From positions 1 to 64,000 of the forward strand of contig JACTMI010000028.1 in assembly GCA_014584695.1 (NCBI GenBank): 64,000 bases of DNA, in the 5' to 3' direction. Shown here piece after piece: positions 1 through 7,192 of this stretch (the first letter of the stretch is position 1; every line of letters begins with the position of its first letter). This DNA is from Acidobacteriota bacterium (GTDB taxonomy: Bacteria > Acidobacteriota > Thermoanaerobaculia > Multivoradales > JAGPDF01). The notes under the pieces are model-generated. The model saw nothing but the letters and a program-made list of their open reading frames with translations. It made no database searches and was not told the DNA's origin. Both the position numbers and the translations under genes were made by a program.

Positions 1-785
1 GCGATCCAGTCGCCGTCGGTGGCCAGGGAATGGCCGAAGCGCTCGCCGTTGCCCGAGCCCGCGAGCAGCGGGGAGAAGCTGCCGGTGGTCGGATCGGTGT
101 AGGCGATCCACACCTCGCCCCCCTGGCCGTTGCGTCCGGGCAGGCCGACCAGCGCGAGGTTCGGACTGAGCACGACCAGCGAGTAGCCAGCCTGGTCGAA
201 CAGCTCGCCGTCGAAGCGACGCTCGAGCCACCATTCGTTCTCAATCTTGCGAAAGAAGCTGACCGCCCCTCCGGCGCCCCGGAAGGGCTGACCGACGGCG
301 ATCAGGTCGCCGTGCTTGGCGACGCTGTACACGGCATGCTGGGAGACCGCAATGTCTTGACTCCCGATTGCCGTGGTGCGGACGATGTAGTAATCGAACC
401 AGCCCATGCAGCAGAAGCTGATTGTCAGGTGCTCGCTCTCTCCGTCGTGCCCGGAGGCGAACGGCTGGGGTCCGAAGTTGTAGGGCTGCTCCCACACGGT
501 GACCCACGAGCCCTCGTGAAGCTCGAGAGCCATCGTACCGTGTGCCTCGGTCGCCCCCACCCGGACGTAGCCGGGGCTCGCCTTGGCGGCGGCCACGCTG
601 CCGCCGAACGCCGCTCCCGGCGGCAGGACATAGTCCGGGCCAGGGGTCTCGTCCCAGAGAATGACCTGGTGCGGCGGAATCACCTGTTGGCCCTCGGCCG
701 GAGTCGCCACCAGCAGGGCCAACGCGGCCAAGACCGGGCCGCGGCAAAGACGGACGGACAGCGATCGACCTCGAGCCACGCGCAT
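1..785 (-). CDS. Secreted FG-GAP/beta-propeller-like protein, partial (C-terminus beyond window)
   Basis: The frame runs from an ATG at 785 to the window edge without a stop, so only about the first 261 residues are present. A GAGGGGG ribosome-binding site lies about 8 nt upstream of the ATG. The N-terminus is a signal peptide: an Arg-rich start, a hydrophobic stretch (VLAALALLVATPAEG), then the mature protein. From about residue 60 it shows loosely repeated blocks of the type FGGSVA...GYVRVG, AVYSVAKHGDLIAVGQP and YSLVVLSPNLALVGLPG, each followed by a short name-like segment. This is the spacing of FG-GAP (integrin-alpha-like) propeller blades in bacterial secreted proteins. Such proteins are usually extracytoplasmic and of unknown ligand, so no catalytic role can be assigned. 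Confidence 0.7.
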   Translation of the reverse strand, partial: MRVARGRSLSVRLCRGPVLAALALLVATPAEGQQVIPPHQVILWDETPGPDYVLPPGAAFGGSVAAAKASPGYVRVGATEAHGTMALELHEGSWVTVWEQPYNFGPQPFASGHDGESEHLTISFCCMGWFDYYIVRTTAIGSQDIAVSQHAVYSVAKHGDLIAVGQPFRGAGGAVSFFRKIENEWWLERRFDGELFDQAGYSLVVLSPNLALVGLPGRNGQGGEVWIAYTDPTTGSFSPLLAGSGNGERFGHSLATDGDWI

Positions 786-863
786 GGCGAGTACCCCCTC
801 GCCAAGACGTGCGTCGAAACCGCCCAAGCCGCGCCATGAGCGCCCGGGGGCCCCCACCAGCGC

Positions 864-1120
864 TCACCGCGGCGCGTCGATCGGGATCCGGCCCCCGAGG
901 TCGATGATGGGGATGAACAGGTAGCCCTCCGCCCAGACCAGCGCGGTCCGCAGGCCGGCCGCGCCGAGCGCCCGAACATTCCGATGCGCCCACACGATCC
1001 AGCGCGCGGAGGCGACGTCAGTCAACAACCAACCGGTGAGCTCCACGAGCCCGATGACGAACGAGAGTCATCGCGACCACGACCCGCGAGGCGAGTCCAA
1101 GAGCGACCAGCGGCCACGCC
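864..1120 (-). pseudogene. Possible frameshifted small membrane protein remnant
   Basis: One minus-strand frame gives 60 codons from a GTG at 1046 to a stop at 864, rich in Trp and hydrophobic residues (LVWAEGYLFIPIIDLGGRIP). Just upstream a different frame encodes another hydrophobic segment (LAWPLVALGLASRVVVAM) without a usable start. Joining the two by a one-base shift near 1066-1072 would give one small membrane-protein-like sequence. I see no ribosome-binding site and recognise no family, so this may be a decayed gene or chance. Confidence 0.22.
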
Positions 1121-1524
1121 AAGCACGCCCCCGGTAAGCCCGCACGCTCCCGATCAGCTCACCTCTCGGCGAGCCCGTTCCACGCCATTCCACCCGCGAA
1201 CAGACCAGGCCAGGAATCGCAGCGCAATCGGCACGTGCAGCCGCAGCCGCCGCACGCACGCACCACCCCCTCGACATCCCCCGCTCCGCCCTCGGCCCCC
1301 CACCCCGCTCCAGGCCACCCTTCGGATGAGCCCCGTGACAAAGCCCCCTTGCTCCAGAAACCCCGGAGCCCTAAACTCGCCCACCAGGTCGCACTGCACC
1401 ATTCCCTTCGCCCCACGGGAGGCCCCCATTTTCCGCAGGGTAACCCCCATGTCATACGCAATGGCATTCAGCCGTGGCGGGGTCAATCCTAGGTAGGCGG
1501 CAGGCTCAATATTTAGGAGGCTTC
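1121..1524. other. Intergenic stretch, no supportable gene
   Basis: No frame here has a convincing start, ribosome-binding site or recognisable family. The plus strand is C-rich and gives Pro/Arg-rich translations typical of non-coding GC-rich DNA. A minus-strand frame from about 1495 down to 1300 reads plausibly (TPPRLNAIAYDMGVTLRKMG) and could be a decayed gene end. It has no start signal and degenerates into Gly/Arg-rich sequence. Confidence 0.4.
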
Positions 1525-1983
1525 ATGAACTCAATTCCGAACGTCTCTGGACTTGAGGATTGGGAAGTTGGGGTTCTCCAAGAGATGAGGCTACTCAAGC
1601 AAGAGAACCTCCTTGAGCCGGTTCTCGACGCGATTGCTTCCTGCTTGGGCGTTCTCTATCAGCGCGATCAACAACAAGCCGAACGTGACAGTAAGAAGAA
1701 GACTCCGACATCACCTCAGGGTCCACTCGCTGCCAAGCTCGCGAAACTAAAGCCCCAACTTGAGCGGCGCGAGATTGAAGGACTGATCGCAGCGAAGACA
1801 GTCGCGGGCCAGATGCTCTCGAAGTCGAAGTACACGCGTAAGGACATCCTTTGGGTCATTGCCGAAGAGCTTGCGGCTAAACGACAGATCGTTAGGGCCA
1901 GGCAGTGCAGTGTCTACATTAGGAAGGGCAATGCGTTTGGTGCTTTTCAGGGTGGCCTGCCTAGCCTCGGTAAGAACGGGTGA
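1525..1983 (+). CDS. Hypothetical protein, probable integron-cassette gene
   Basis: This 152-residue protein matches no family I recognise. The ATG at 1525 is chosen over an upstream GTG because a strong AGGAGG ribosome-binding site sits 4-5 bases before it. The sequence is hydrophilic and helical, with a Lys-rich middle (DSKKKTPTSPQGP) and a charged segment containing SKSKYTRKDILWVIAEELA. There is no signal peptide or membrane segment. Base composition is clearly less GC-rich than the surrounding chromosome. The stop at 1981-1983 is 20 bases before an attC-like site at 2003-2071, the arrangement expected of a gene cassette. Function is unknown. Confidence 0.75.
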   Translation: MNSIPNVSGLEDWEVGVLQEMRLLKQENLLEPVLDAIASCLGVLYQRDQQQAERDSKKKTPTSPQGPLAAKLAKLKPQLERREIEGLIAAKTVAGQMLSKSKYTRKDILWVIAEELAAKRQIVRARQCSVYIRKGNAFGAFQGGLPSLGKNG

Positions 1984-2002
1984 TCACATTTCTGCGGCTG
2001 CC

Positions 2003-2071
2003 GCCTGACAATTCGTTCGAGCTGGCAACAGGGCTTCGCCCTGTTGCCGCTCAACTCATGATCCGTTATGC
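2003..2071 (+). repeat. attC-like integron recombination site
   Basis: An imperfect palindrome with attC architecture. The outer boxes are GCCTGAC (2003-2009) and GTTATGC (2065-2071), the latter resembling the GTTRRRY core. Inner boxes TTCGAGC (2016-2022) and GCTCAA (2049-2054) pair with one extrahelical base (C2018). The central stem is a perfect 11-bp inverted repeat, 2024-2034 with 2038-2048, around a TTC loop. The left side, AATTCGTTCGAGC, closely resembles the left arm of aadA-type attC sites as I remember them. No integrase gene is in the window. The hairpin could alternatively serve as a terminator, but it has no T-tract. Confidence 0.7.
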
Positions 2072-2330
2072 CGCTAGCTGACGAGAGCTACTTGGCTACC
2101 GTAGATGAGGCCGACCTAATCGAGGCCTTCGAGGCGTGGGTCTGGTTGGCTGGCTCGGAGATGAAGCCGCTCTTTCTTTCGCTGTCCGGTGACGTCTTCA
2201 TTCGTGATGATTCAGGAGCGACCTTCTGGGTTCAGACTGGAAGTGGTTCATACGAGCGCCTAGCCGATTCCGTGGCTGAGTTTGAAGAGGAGCGGGCCGA
2301 CGGCTCGAAGCGAGCTATTCGCCGTCCCGT
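2068..2330 (+). pseudogene. DUF1851/Tdi1-C-like small protein gene, interrupted by IS630 element
   Basis: The ATG at 2068 lies inside the right core box of the attC-like site, as is common for cassette genes. About 87 codons are intact. The segment LFLSLSGDVFIRDDSG followed by ERLADSVAEFEEE has the pattern of the DUF1851 (T6SS immunity Tdi1 C-terminal) family. It is shorter than full Tdi1 proteins, so the assignment is tentative. At 2331 the frame enters the left end of an IS630-family element. Joining the left flank to the right flank at 3426 restores a reading frame that ends after four or five codons (V-L-D-F-Q-stop). The insertion may therefore have removed only the extreme C-terminus. 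Confidence 0.5.
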
Positions 2331-3425
2331 ATTGCACTTGCCAGTTCCGGAGAAACGTGAGAGAGTCCGGTCGTGCGAAAGAGCGATCGGAGGACGCTGT
2401 CGGTGGAGGCGCGAGTGGAGCTGCGCAAGCAGCTCGTCGCGCTTCGCCGCGAAGGTAAGACCCTGGTCGAGATCAGCGCGATCACCGGATACGCGCGGAC
2501 CTATTGTTCGCAGCTCGCCAAGCAGTTCGATGCATCGCCGCGAGCTGCGGCGAATCTGAAGCGTGGAGGGCGGCCCGCAGGGAACGGTCGCAAACTCAGC
2601 GCGAAACAGGAGGAGCAAGTTCAGCGATGGATCCGCGATCGCTGCCCGGATCAGCTGCGGCTGCCCTTCGCGCTGTGGACCCTGCGCGCGGTGCAGGAGC
2701 TCGTGCGCAGAGAGTTTCGGATCCGACTTCCGAAGAGTACGACCGCGGTCTACCTGTCGCGCTGGGGCTTCACGTCGCAGCGACCCAAGAAGCGCGCCTA
2801 CGAGCGTGACGACGCGGCCGTGAAGCGCTGGCTTGAGGTGGAGTACCCGAGAATCGCCCGCCGTGCCAAGCGCGAAGGCGCCGAGATCAGCTGGGGTGAC
2901 GAGACCGGGCTTCGTAGCGACCAGGTGCGGCATCGCGGTTATTCCCCGAAGGGGCTGACGCCTCTGATCCGCATCCCAGCGCGCCGAAAGAGCCTTTCGA
3001 TCTTGTCCTCGATCACGAATCAAGGAAAGGTCCGCTTCATGATCTTCAAGGGCGCCCTGAAGACGACCACTCTCGTCACCTTCATGCGCCGACTGACCCG
3101 CGACGCGGAGAAGAAGGTCTTTCTGATCCTCGACAATCTCAACGTCCACAAATCGGCGCCGGTCCGAAAGTGGGTCGAGAAGCACGCCGACGCGATCGAG
3201 GTCTTCTTCCTGCCGCCCTACTCGCCAGAGCTCAATCCAGACGAGTACCTCAACAGCGACTTCAAGCGCTCCGTCTACACCGACATCCCAGCCCCGGATC
3301 AGGCTTCGCTTCATCGGCAGGCACTTGGGCACCTTCGCCGAATTCAGAAGTCACCAGCTCGCGTTGCTGCCTACTTCAAGCATCCCGCCATCCGCTACGC
3401 GGCGTGACGCGATGGCAACTGCAAT
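2331..3425 (+). mobile_element. IS630-family insertion sequence, apparently complete
   Basis: A 1,095-bp element bounded by imperfect 13-bp terminal inverted repeats. The left end at 2331-2343 reads ATTGCACTTGCCA; the right end at 3413-3425 is the reverse complement of ATTGCAGTTGCCA, with a single mismatch. The single transposase gene lies 5' to 3' inside. IS630 elements duplicate a TA dinucleotide. Here the left flank ends in TA overlapping the repeat, but the right side reads TG, so the duplication is not clean and one copy may have mutated. Size and structure are normal for the family. Confidence 0.75.
2373..3407 (+). CDS. IS630-family DDE transposase
   Basis: A 344-residue transposase starting at a GTG inside the IS630 element. 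The N-terminal region (about residues 10-75) is a helix-turn-helix DNA-binding domain (EGKTLVEISAITGYARTYCS), followed by a winged-helix segment. The RNase H-fold catalytic domain contains the expected triad: Asp in SWGDETGLRSD, Asp in LILDNLNVHKS, and Glu in PPYSPELNPDEYLN. Length and spacing are normal and no frameshift is seen, so it could be active. It interrupts a small DUF1851-like gene. Confidence 0.92.
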   Translation: MRKSDRRTLSVEARVELRKQLVALRREGKTLVEISAITGYARTYCSQLAKQFDASPRAAANLKRGGRPAGNGRKLSAKQEEQVQRWIRDRCPDQLRLPFALWTLRAVQELVRREFRIRLPKSTTAVYLSRWGFTSQRPKKRAYERDDAAVKRWLEVEYPRIARRAKREGAEISWGDETGLRSDQVRHRGYSPKGLTPLIRIPARRKSLSILSSITNQGKVRFMIFKGALKTTTLVTFMRRLTRDAEKKVFLILDNLNVHKSAPVRKWVEKHADAIEVFFLPPYSPELNPDEYLNSDFKRSVYTDIPAPDQASLHRQALGHLRRIQKSPARVAAYFKHPAIRYAA

Positions 3426-3467
3426 GTTGGACTTTCAATAGTTGGGCGGCAGGAGACTCGACGATAG

Positions 3468-4292
3468 ATGAATAGGGAGCGCCCCGCACGCTTGAGCCTC
3501 TCGCGCGCTCTTCGATTTGAAGTGTTCAAGCGCGATTCCTTCAAGTGCCAGTACTGCGGTGCGACCGCACCCCAGGTCCTTCTCCACCTTGACCACATTG
3601 TCCCAGTGTCTGCGGGCGGAACGAACGAGATTACGAATCTCGTGACTAGCTGTATTGACTGCAATCTCGGAAAGCGAGCCAAACTCCTCGCCGATGATGC
3701 GGCGGTTACGAAGGCGCGGAACCAACTTGAAGAGCTTCAGGAGCGTCGAGAGCAGCTGACAATGATGATGGAGTGGAACCTCAGCCTTCGGGAACTCGCA
3801 CAGCAAACTCTCGACGTGGCTGCCGACTACTGGCAACACTACACACCTGGCTGGTCGGTCGCCGACGAAGGTCGCCGCGACCTGGCCAAATGGATCAAGA
3901 AGTTTTCTCTTCAAGAGGTGCTTTCCGCCATGGATGTTGCCGCAACGCACTACCTAAGATTTGAGGCCGAAGGCGCGATAATTGAGGAATCTTGGGATTC
4001 AGCATTTTCCAAGATCCCGGGAATTTGCCGCGTTGAGCGCGAGTCCAAGGATGATCCAGAGATCAGGGAGCTCTATTTCATTCGTGGCATCGCGCGCAGA
4101 AACTGCGAGAACTCCTTCAGGAATGCCGAGGCTCTGGAGCTCTTGAAAGACGCCCGCTTCTATGGGATTTCCACTGACACACTTCGCACAGTGGCCATTG
4201 AGTCCTATTCTTGGTACCGCTTTTCGACCGATCTCCGGTTGCTAATCAGAGAGGCTCGCGCCAGTAGCGAGGGAGAGTCCGATGAAACATAG
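3468..4292 (+). CDS. HNH endonuclease domain protein
   Basis: A 274-residue protein. Residues about 25-75 form an HNH nuclease with two zinc knuckles: CQYC, then the catalytic HLDHIVPVSAGG, then N in TNEITNLV, then CIDCN. The rest (about residues 80-274) is a helical region of unknown function with no recognisable motif. Stand-alone HNH proteins nick or cleave DNA and occur as homing-like, defence or restriction components; the role here is unknown. The gene begins 28 bases after the probable end of the interrupted DUF1851-like gene and is followed by a degenerate attC-like site. It may be part of the same cassette. Base composition is lower in GC than the chromosomal core. Confidence 0.8.
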   Translation: MNRERPARLSLSRALRFEVFKRDSFKCQYCGATAPQVLLHLDHIVPVSAGGTNEITNLVTSCIDCNLGKRAKLLADDAAVTKARNQLEELQERREQLTMMMEWNLSLRELAQQTLDVAADYWQHYTPGWSVADEGRRDLAKWIKKFSLQEVLSAMDVAATHYLRFEAEGAIIEESWDSAFSKIPGICRVERESKDDPEIRELYFIRGIARRNCENSFRNAEALELLKDARFYGISTDTLRTVAIESYSWYRFSTDLRLLIREARASSEGESDET

Positions 4293-4319
4293 GCGATCAA
4301 GCACCCATGTGTATCTGCC

Positions 4320-4425
4320 GTTCAACCAATCGTTGGAGCGGCCGGGCCTCGACCGCCTCGTCTCGCTTCGCTCGGCCCCCGCGGTGCTGGCCCGCCCTTC
4401 AACTCTGATCCTCTGGCACGCTGCT
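4320..4425 (+). repeat. Degenerate attC-like site
   Basis: The left arm GTTCAAC-CAATC-GTTGGAG (4320-4338) parallels the left arm of the attC-like site at 2003. GTTGGAG can pair with CTTCAAC at 4397-4403, and GGCCGGGCC (4340-4348) partly pairs with GGCCCGCC (4389-4396). After CTTCAAC the spacer CTCTGATCC also resembles CTCATGATCC of the first site. The expected right core box (GTTNNNN) is not found; the sequence reads CTCTGGCACGC. The site is either decayed or was truncated by later rearrangement. Confidence 0.38.
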
Positions 4426-4502
4426 GCCAAGCCCGCGTTTCGTGGGGAATCTCGCGGGCGGCTGCAGTTTTGAATCAGCCAGCACATTCGGAGGGCCTTC
4501 CG

Positions 4503-4715
4503 ATGATTGGCGAATCGATGCCGCCGCTGGGTCTGTTCTACAGCCTTTCGCTCGGGACGTTCGTTCCGACGGACCACCTCCTGCGGCGGATTCGGCCGCT
4601 GGTCGGCGACAAGGCCGTTCGGCGAACCTGCCGGGCTCTCTACTCGAAGACCGGGCGAACGGCGATCCCTCCGGAGCAGCTGTTTCTGGCGATGGTGGGC
4701 GGTTATCTGCTCGGC
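4503..4715 (+). pseudogene. Truncated transposase (DUF772, IS5/IS1182-type N-terminus)
   Basis: About 71 codons from the ATG at 4503 match the N-terminal DUF772 region of IS5/IS1182-type transposases: FYSLSLGTFVPTDHLLRRIR, then LYSKTGRTAIPPEQLFLAM and GGYLLG. The similarity ends abruptly at about 4715, where the frame runs into the 3' end of the opposite-strand DUF2569 gene. The catalytic domain is absent, so this is a dead remnant. Its right boundary marks a rearrangement junction. Confidence 0.75.
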
Positions 4716-5413
4716 GAGCTGTACGTGTTTCGAACGCGCTTGGAGAACGCGAAGTAGAGCCACCAAGCTGCAGAAAACAGCATCGCCTGGAACACGACGC
4801 TGAAGGCACCGCCCCACATCGCTACCCAAATCTCACGCGGCACTTCAGTGGCACTTGCCATACCAAGGATCTGAACGAGTAGCGTGCCACCCGCCTTTAT
4901 GAGTAGGAAGCGCCTAGCATGCTGTCTGCCACTCGGGTCGCCCGCCCACACTAGCGCACCCACCACTATCCCATAGACAACAAGGGCTCCGAGCCCCACT
5001 CCATCTACCCACACTGCGGTGCGCAAGGCGGGCAGAGCCTCGAACCCGAGTCTTGCCTGCTCCCAGTTATCCTTTGAGGCGACGATAAACGCTAGCGGTT
5101 GGAGAAGCGTCAGAGTGACGCAGAAGAACAACAGCCAGCCGCCGATACCGCTGGGACCAACACTTATGACTGACCCCTGTGGCTGGGTCGGTGTCGGAGG
5201 TGCGGGTGGATTCCGCGACGCGGTTGGAGGTATAGCCAGCTCGCCCCTTGAACCGTAGAGCAGAGAACTGAGAGGGATCCATTCAGCAAGCCCTTCTGCC
5301 CACGAGAGTGCAGCTGGACTCAATGAGCCGTTCTCTACTAGCTCTTCGACCCGCTTGCGAGTGTACGGTCCCAATTGCTTCCTATCTTGATACACGAAGA
5401 TCAACTCTCCCAT
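4703..5413 (-). CDS. GYF_2-DUF2569 membrane protein
   Basis: A 236-residue protein. The ATG at 5413 is preferred because GAGGGG lies about 7 bases upstream and the GYF_2 domain begins immediately. Residues 1-50 are GYF_2 (FVYQDRKQLGPYTRKRVEEL, then SWAEGLAEWIPLSSLL). A Pro-rich linker (about 60-80) follows, and then a DUF2569 domain with four hydrophobic segments, starting IGGWLLFFCVTLTLLQPLAF and ending YFAFSKRVRNTY. GYF_2 domains are thought to bind peptides or membrane partners; the specific role is unknown. The last few codons and the stop lie in DNA shared with the transposase remnant, so the stop may come from the insertion junction. Confidence 0.82.
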   Translation of the reverse strand: MGELIFVYQDRKQLGPYTRKRVEELVENGSLSPAALSWAEGLAEWIPLSSLLYGSRGELAIPPTASRNPPAPPTPTQPQGSVISVGPSGIGGWLLFFCVTLTLLQPLAFIVASKDNWEQARLGFEALPALRTAVWVDGVGLGALVVYGIVVGALVWAGDPSGRQHARRFLLIKAGGTLLVQILGMASATEVPREIWVAMWGGAFSVVFQAMLFSAAWWLYFAFSKRVRNTYSSPSR

Positions 5414-5754
5414 CGAACCACCCCTCGTCGGCAGATGGGGCCCCTCAAGACCTGACCCCGCGAGAGGAGTTCCCGGTTGGCAGTTGCACGCGCGGATGTT
5501 AGCTTGCTCCAAGAAGAGGAGGACGAAGACAGCGCGCTGCGTGAGTGCAGGCCGCAAGACGTCGGAGCGAACCATGAGAGGCCATACTCGCTACGCGACA
5601 CTCGGAAAACCCATGACAACCACGGAAGGTGAATCGGCACCTACGGCCAGCGATTTCAATGCCTCTCCGGTCTGGTAGTACTCAGATAGCGAGACCGCTC
5701 CACTCATGAGCCGATGGACGGCCAGGGAGTCCAGGAGGTTGATGCTACGCTTTC
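5414..5754. other. Intergenic region, no clear gene
   Basis: No frame has both a ribosome-binding site and a recognisable product. A GGGGCCCC palindrome at about 5437-5444 lies just upstream of the DUF2569 gene. A 64-codon plus-strand frame at 5484-5678 is low-complexity and unlikely to be real. AGGAGG at about 5733 precedes the DUF4160 gene but is about 20 bases from its ATG. Confidence 0.4.
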
Positions 5755-6003
5755 ATGGGGAGGCCCACAATCTTTCGTGCGGCCGGTCCTCGATTCGCCT
5801 TCTTGTTCTTCTCGCGCGAGGAAGCGCGGCTCCATGTTCATGCCATCGGGCCCGAGGGTGAGGCGAGATTCTGGCTCGAGCCGGAGATTGGAGTCGCGCG
5901 CAACTTCGGACTGAGCGAGCGCGAGATCCGCGAGGCTCTCCGGTTCGTCGAGGAGCACGAGAATGAGGTCAGAGCAGGTTGGCGCAAGCACTTCGGCAGC
6001 TGA
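5755..6003 (+). CDS. DUF4160 domain protein
   Basis: This 82-residue protein covers the whole DUF4160 family length. Typical family features are present: PTIFRAAG at the start, FSREEARLHVHAIGPEGEARFWLEP in pieces across residues 18-43, and FGLSEREIREALRFVEEHE before a terminal Trp/Phe motif. DUF4160 genes are commonly paired with DUF2442 genes, and the pair has been suggested to be toxin-antitoxin-like, although biochemical function is unproven. The next gene, overlapping by 41 bases, is indeed DUF2442. Confidence 0.85.
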   Translation: MGRPTIFRAAGPRFAFLFFSREEARLHVHAIGPEGEARFWLEPEIGVARNFGLSEREIREALRFVEEHENEVRAGWRKHFGS

Positions 6004-6283
6004 GGTCACGAACGTCTCGCCCCACGGATTCTGGATTCTGCTCGACGACAACCAGAGGTTTCTGCCATTCGAGCGGTTCCCTTGGGTCGCCGAGGTGTCG
6101 ATTGCTCGCCTCTCCAGGGCAGAGCGGCCCTTTCCGCATCACCTCCATTGGCCCGAGCTCGACATCGACCGTCACGTCGAGTCGATCGACGATCCAGACT
6201 CGTATCCCCTCGTGAGTGGCGCGCGGCCTGACGAATCGCGCGAGCGAGCACCGGCTGCGCGGTCGCGCCGCCGGCGCCGCTGA
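5963..6283 (+). CDS. DUF2442 domain protein
   Basis: A 106-residue protein. The middle part matches DUF2442: VSPHGFWILLDD, FLPFERFPWV, HHLHWPELDIDRHVESI and DPDSYPLV. After about residue 87 there is an Arg-rich tail (AARSRRRRR) that could contact nucleic acid or be a composition artefact. The start ATG lies inside the end of the DUF4160 gene, giving translational coupling. The partner order DUF4160-DUF2442 is the common one. Confidence 0.82.
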   Translation: MRSEQVGASTSAAEVTNVSPHGFWILLDDNQRFLPFERFPWVAEVSIARLSRAERPFPHHLHWPELDIDRHVESIDDPDSYPLVSGARPDESRERAPAARSRRRRR

Positions 6284-6316
6284 GCACGGAGCAGTCGGAC
6301 GACCTGGGATTCTGCC

Positions 6317-6655
6317 GTGCCGATCAGCGAGATCGAAAAGAAGCGAGCGGACGCAACCCTCCGGGAGTACTGCGAGGGCAAGACCCAGCCAGAGATTCGC
6401 CACGAGCTGGAGATCGTCTATCGTTTCGAGGGTCTGTTCGCCTATGTTTCCGAGCGGCGGCCCGACTGGAGGGACGAGACCGTCTACCGAACCCACGATG
6501 TGGCGAAATTCCGGTTCTCCGTCACCACCCGAGAGTGGAGCCTCTTCTGGCGCGACAGGAACTTGAAATGGCATCGCTTCGAGGACTGCCCCCCTTCCAC
6601 CGATCTCGGCGACCTTCTCGGCGTTGTCGACGAGCACCCGATCTTCTATGGCTAG
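6317..6655 (+). CDS. DUF3024 domain protein
   Basis: A 112-residue protein starting at a GTG. It matches DUF3024: IVYRFEGLFAYVSERRPDW, VAKFRFSVTTREWSLFWRDR and KWHRFEDCPP, ending near the family's usual length (IFYG). DUF3024 proteins are small, soluble and of unknown function, often found among mobile or cassette genes. It follows the DUF2442 gene by 33 bases in the same direction and may be co-transcribed. Confidence 0.8.
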   Translation: MPISEIEKKRADATLREYCEGKTQPEIRHELEIVYRFEGLFAYVSERRPDWRDETVYRTHDVAKFRFSVTTREWSLFWRDRNLKWHRFEDCPPSTDLGDLLGVVDEHPIFYG

Positions 6656-6747
6656 ATTCGTCCCGCACTGTCCCTCGTTCCAGCGGGCAAACGGGCTGGC
6701 GGCCGTTCGCAGCTGAGCTCGCGGCCCGCCATGAGGCCTGAAGAGTG

Positions 6748-7077
6748 ATGCCACCCGAGATCCCAGAGAAGGACTGGAAGGTCTTCCGCGAGCTTCGCGA
6801 GGTCGCGCTCGAGCGCCTGTGCCAGCGCGCCCTTCGAGACGCCAAGGCGGTGGTCGAGAAACCGGCCACTTCCCAACGCGAGAGGTTCAGTGAGCTGTTT
6901 GCTCTGGTCGAAGAGCGCAACGAGCAGATCGCCCGCGGCTTCGACGACCCGAAGCGGTCCGCCATGCTCCTCCAGCTCGCGTTCATCCACCGCTTGGGAT
7001 TGCTCGAAAGCCAGGAGCTGGCTCGATTCTCAGAGGGTATCCGCGCGAGGATCGAGTCGCTCGCGAAGCTCATGTAG
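6748..7077 (+). CDS. Small alpha-helical hypothetical protein
   Basis: A 109-residue protein. A GTG three bases upstream is an alternative start. The sequence is charged and helical throughout (EIPEKDWKVFRELREVALER, then AFIHRLGLLESQELARFSEG) with no signal peptide. It resembles a widespread small family of unknown function found in soil bacteria, but I cannot name a domain. It is the last of the small-gene run on this strand before the minus-strand operons. Confidence 0.68.
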   Translation: MPPEIPEKDWKVFRELREVALERLCQRALRDAKAVVEKPATSQRERFSELFALVEERNEQIARGFDDPKRSAMLLQLAFIHRLGLLESQELARFSEGIRARIESLAKLM

Positions 7078-7192
7078 ACCGCGCCGGGTGGCGCCATGTC
7101 CGCCGCGAAACCGCATTGCTGCGCAACGACGTGAAGTGTCGAGCTCGTGTCACCGACCCGGGCCAGAGGGGCCAGCCCAACAGCTCAACCCC

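Noticed and set aside
2024-2048. Rho-independent terminator of the 1525-1983 gene
   Set aside because: The stem is strong but no T-tract follows. The outer core boxes and extrahelical base fit an attC site better.
6656-6747. Third attC-like site between the DUF3024 gene and the 110-residue gene
   Set aside because: A segment resembling ATTCGTC is present, but no matching core boxes or GTTNNNN end are found and no extended stem can be drawn.
7145-7190. GGGCC-rich hairpin as a shared terminator
   Set aside because: The possible stem is short and mostly self-complementary GGCC, with no T-tract. It is not distinguishable from background GC.
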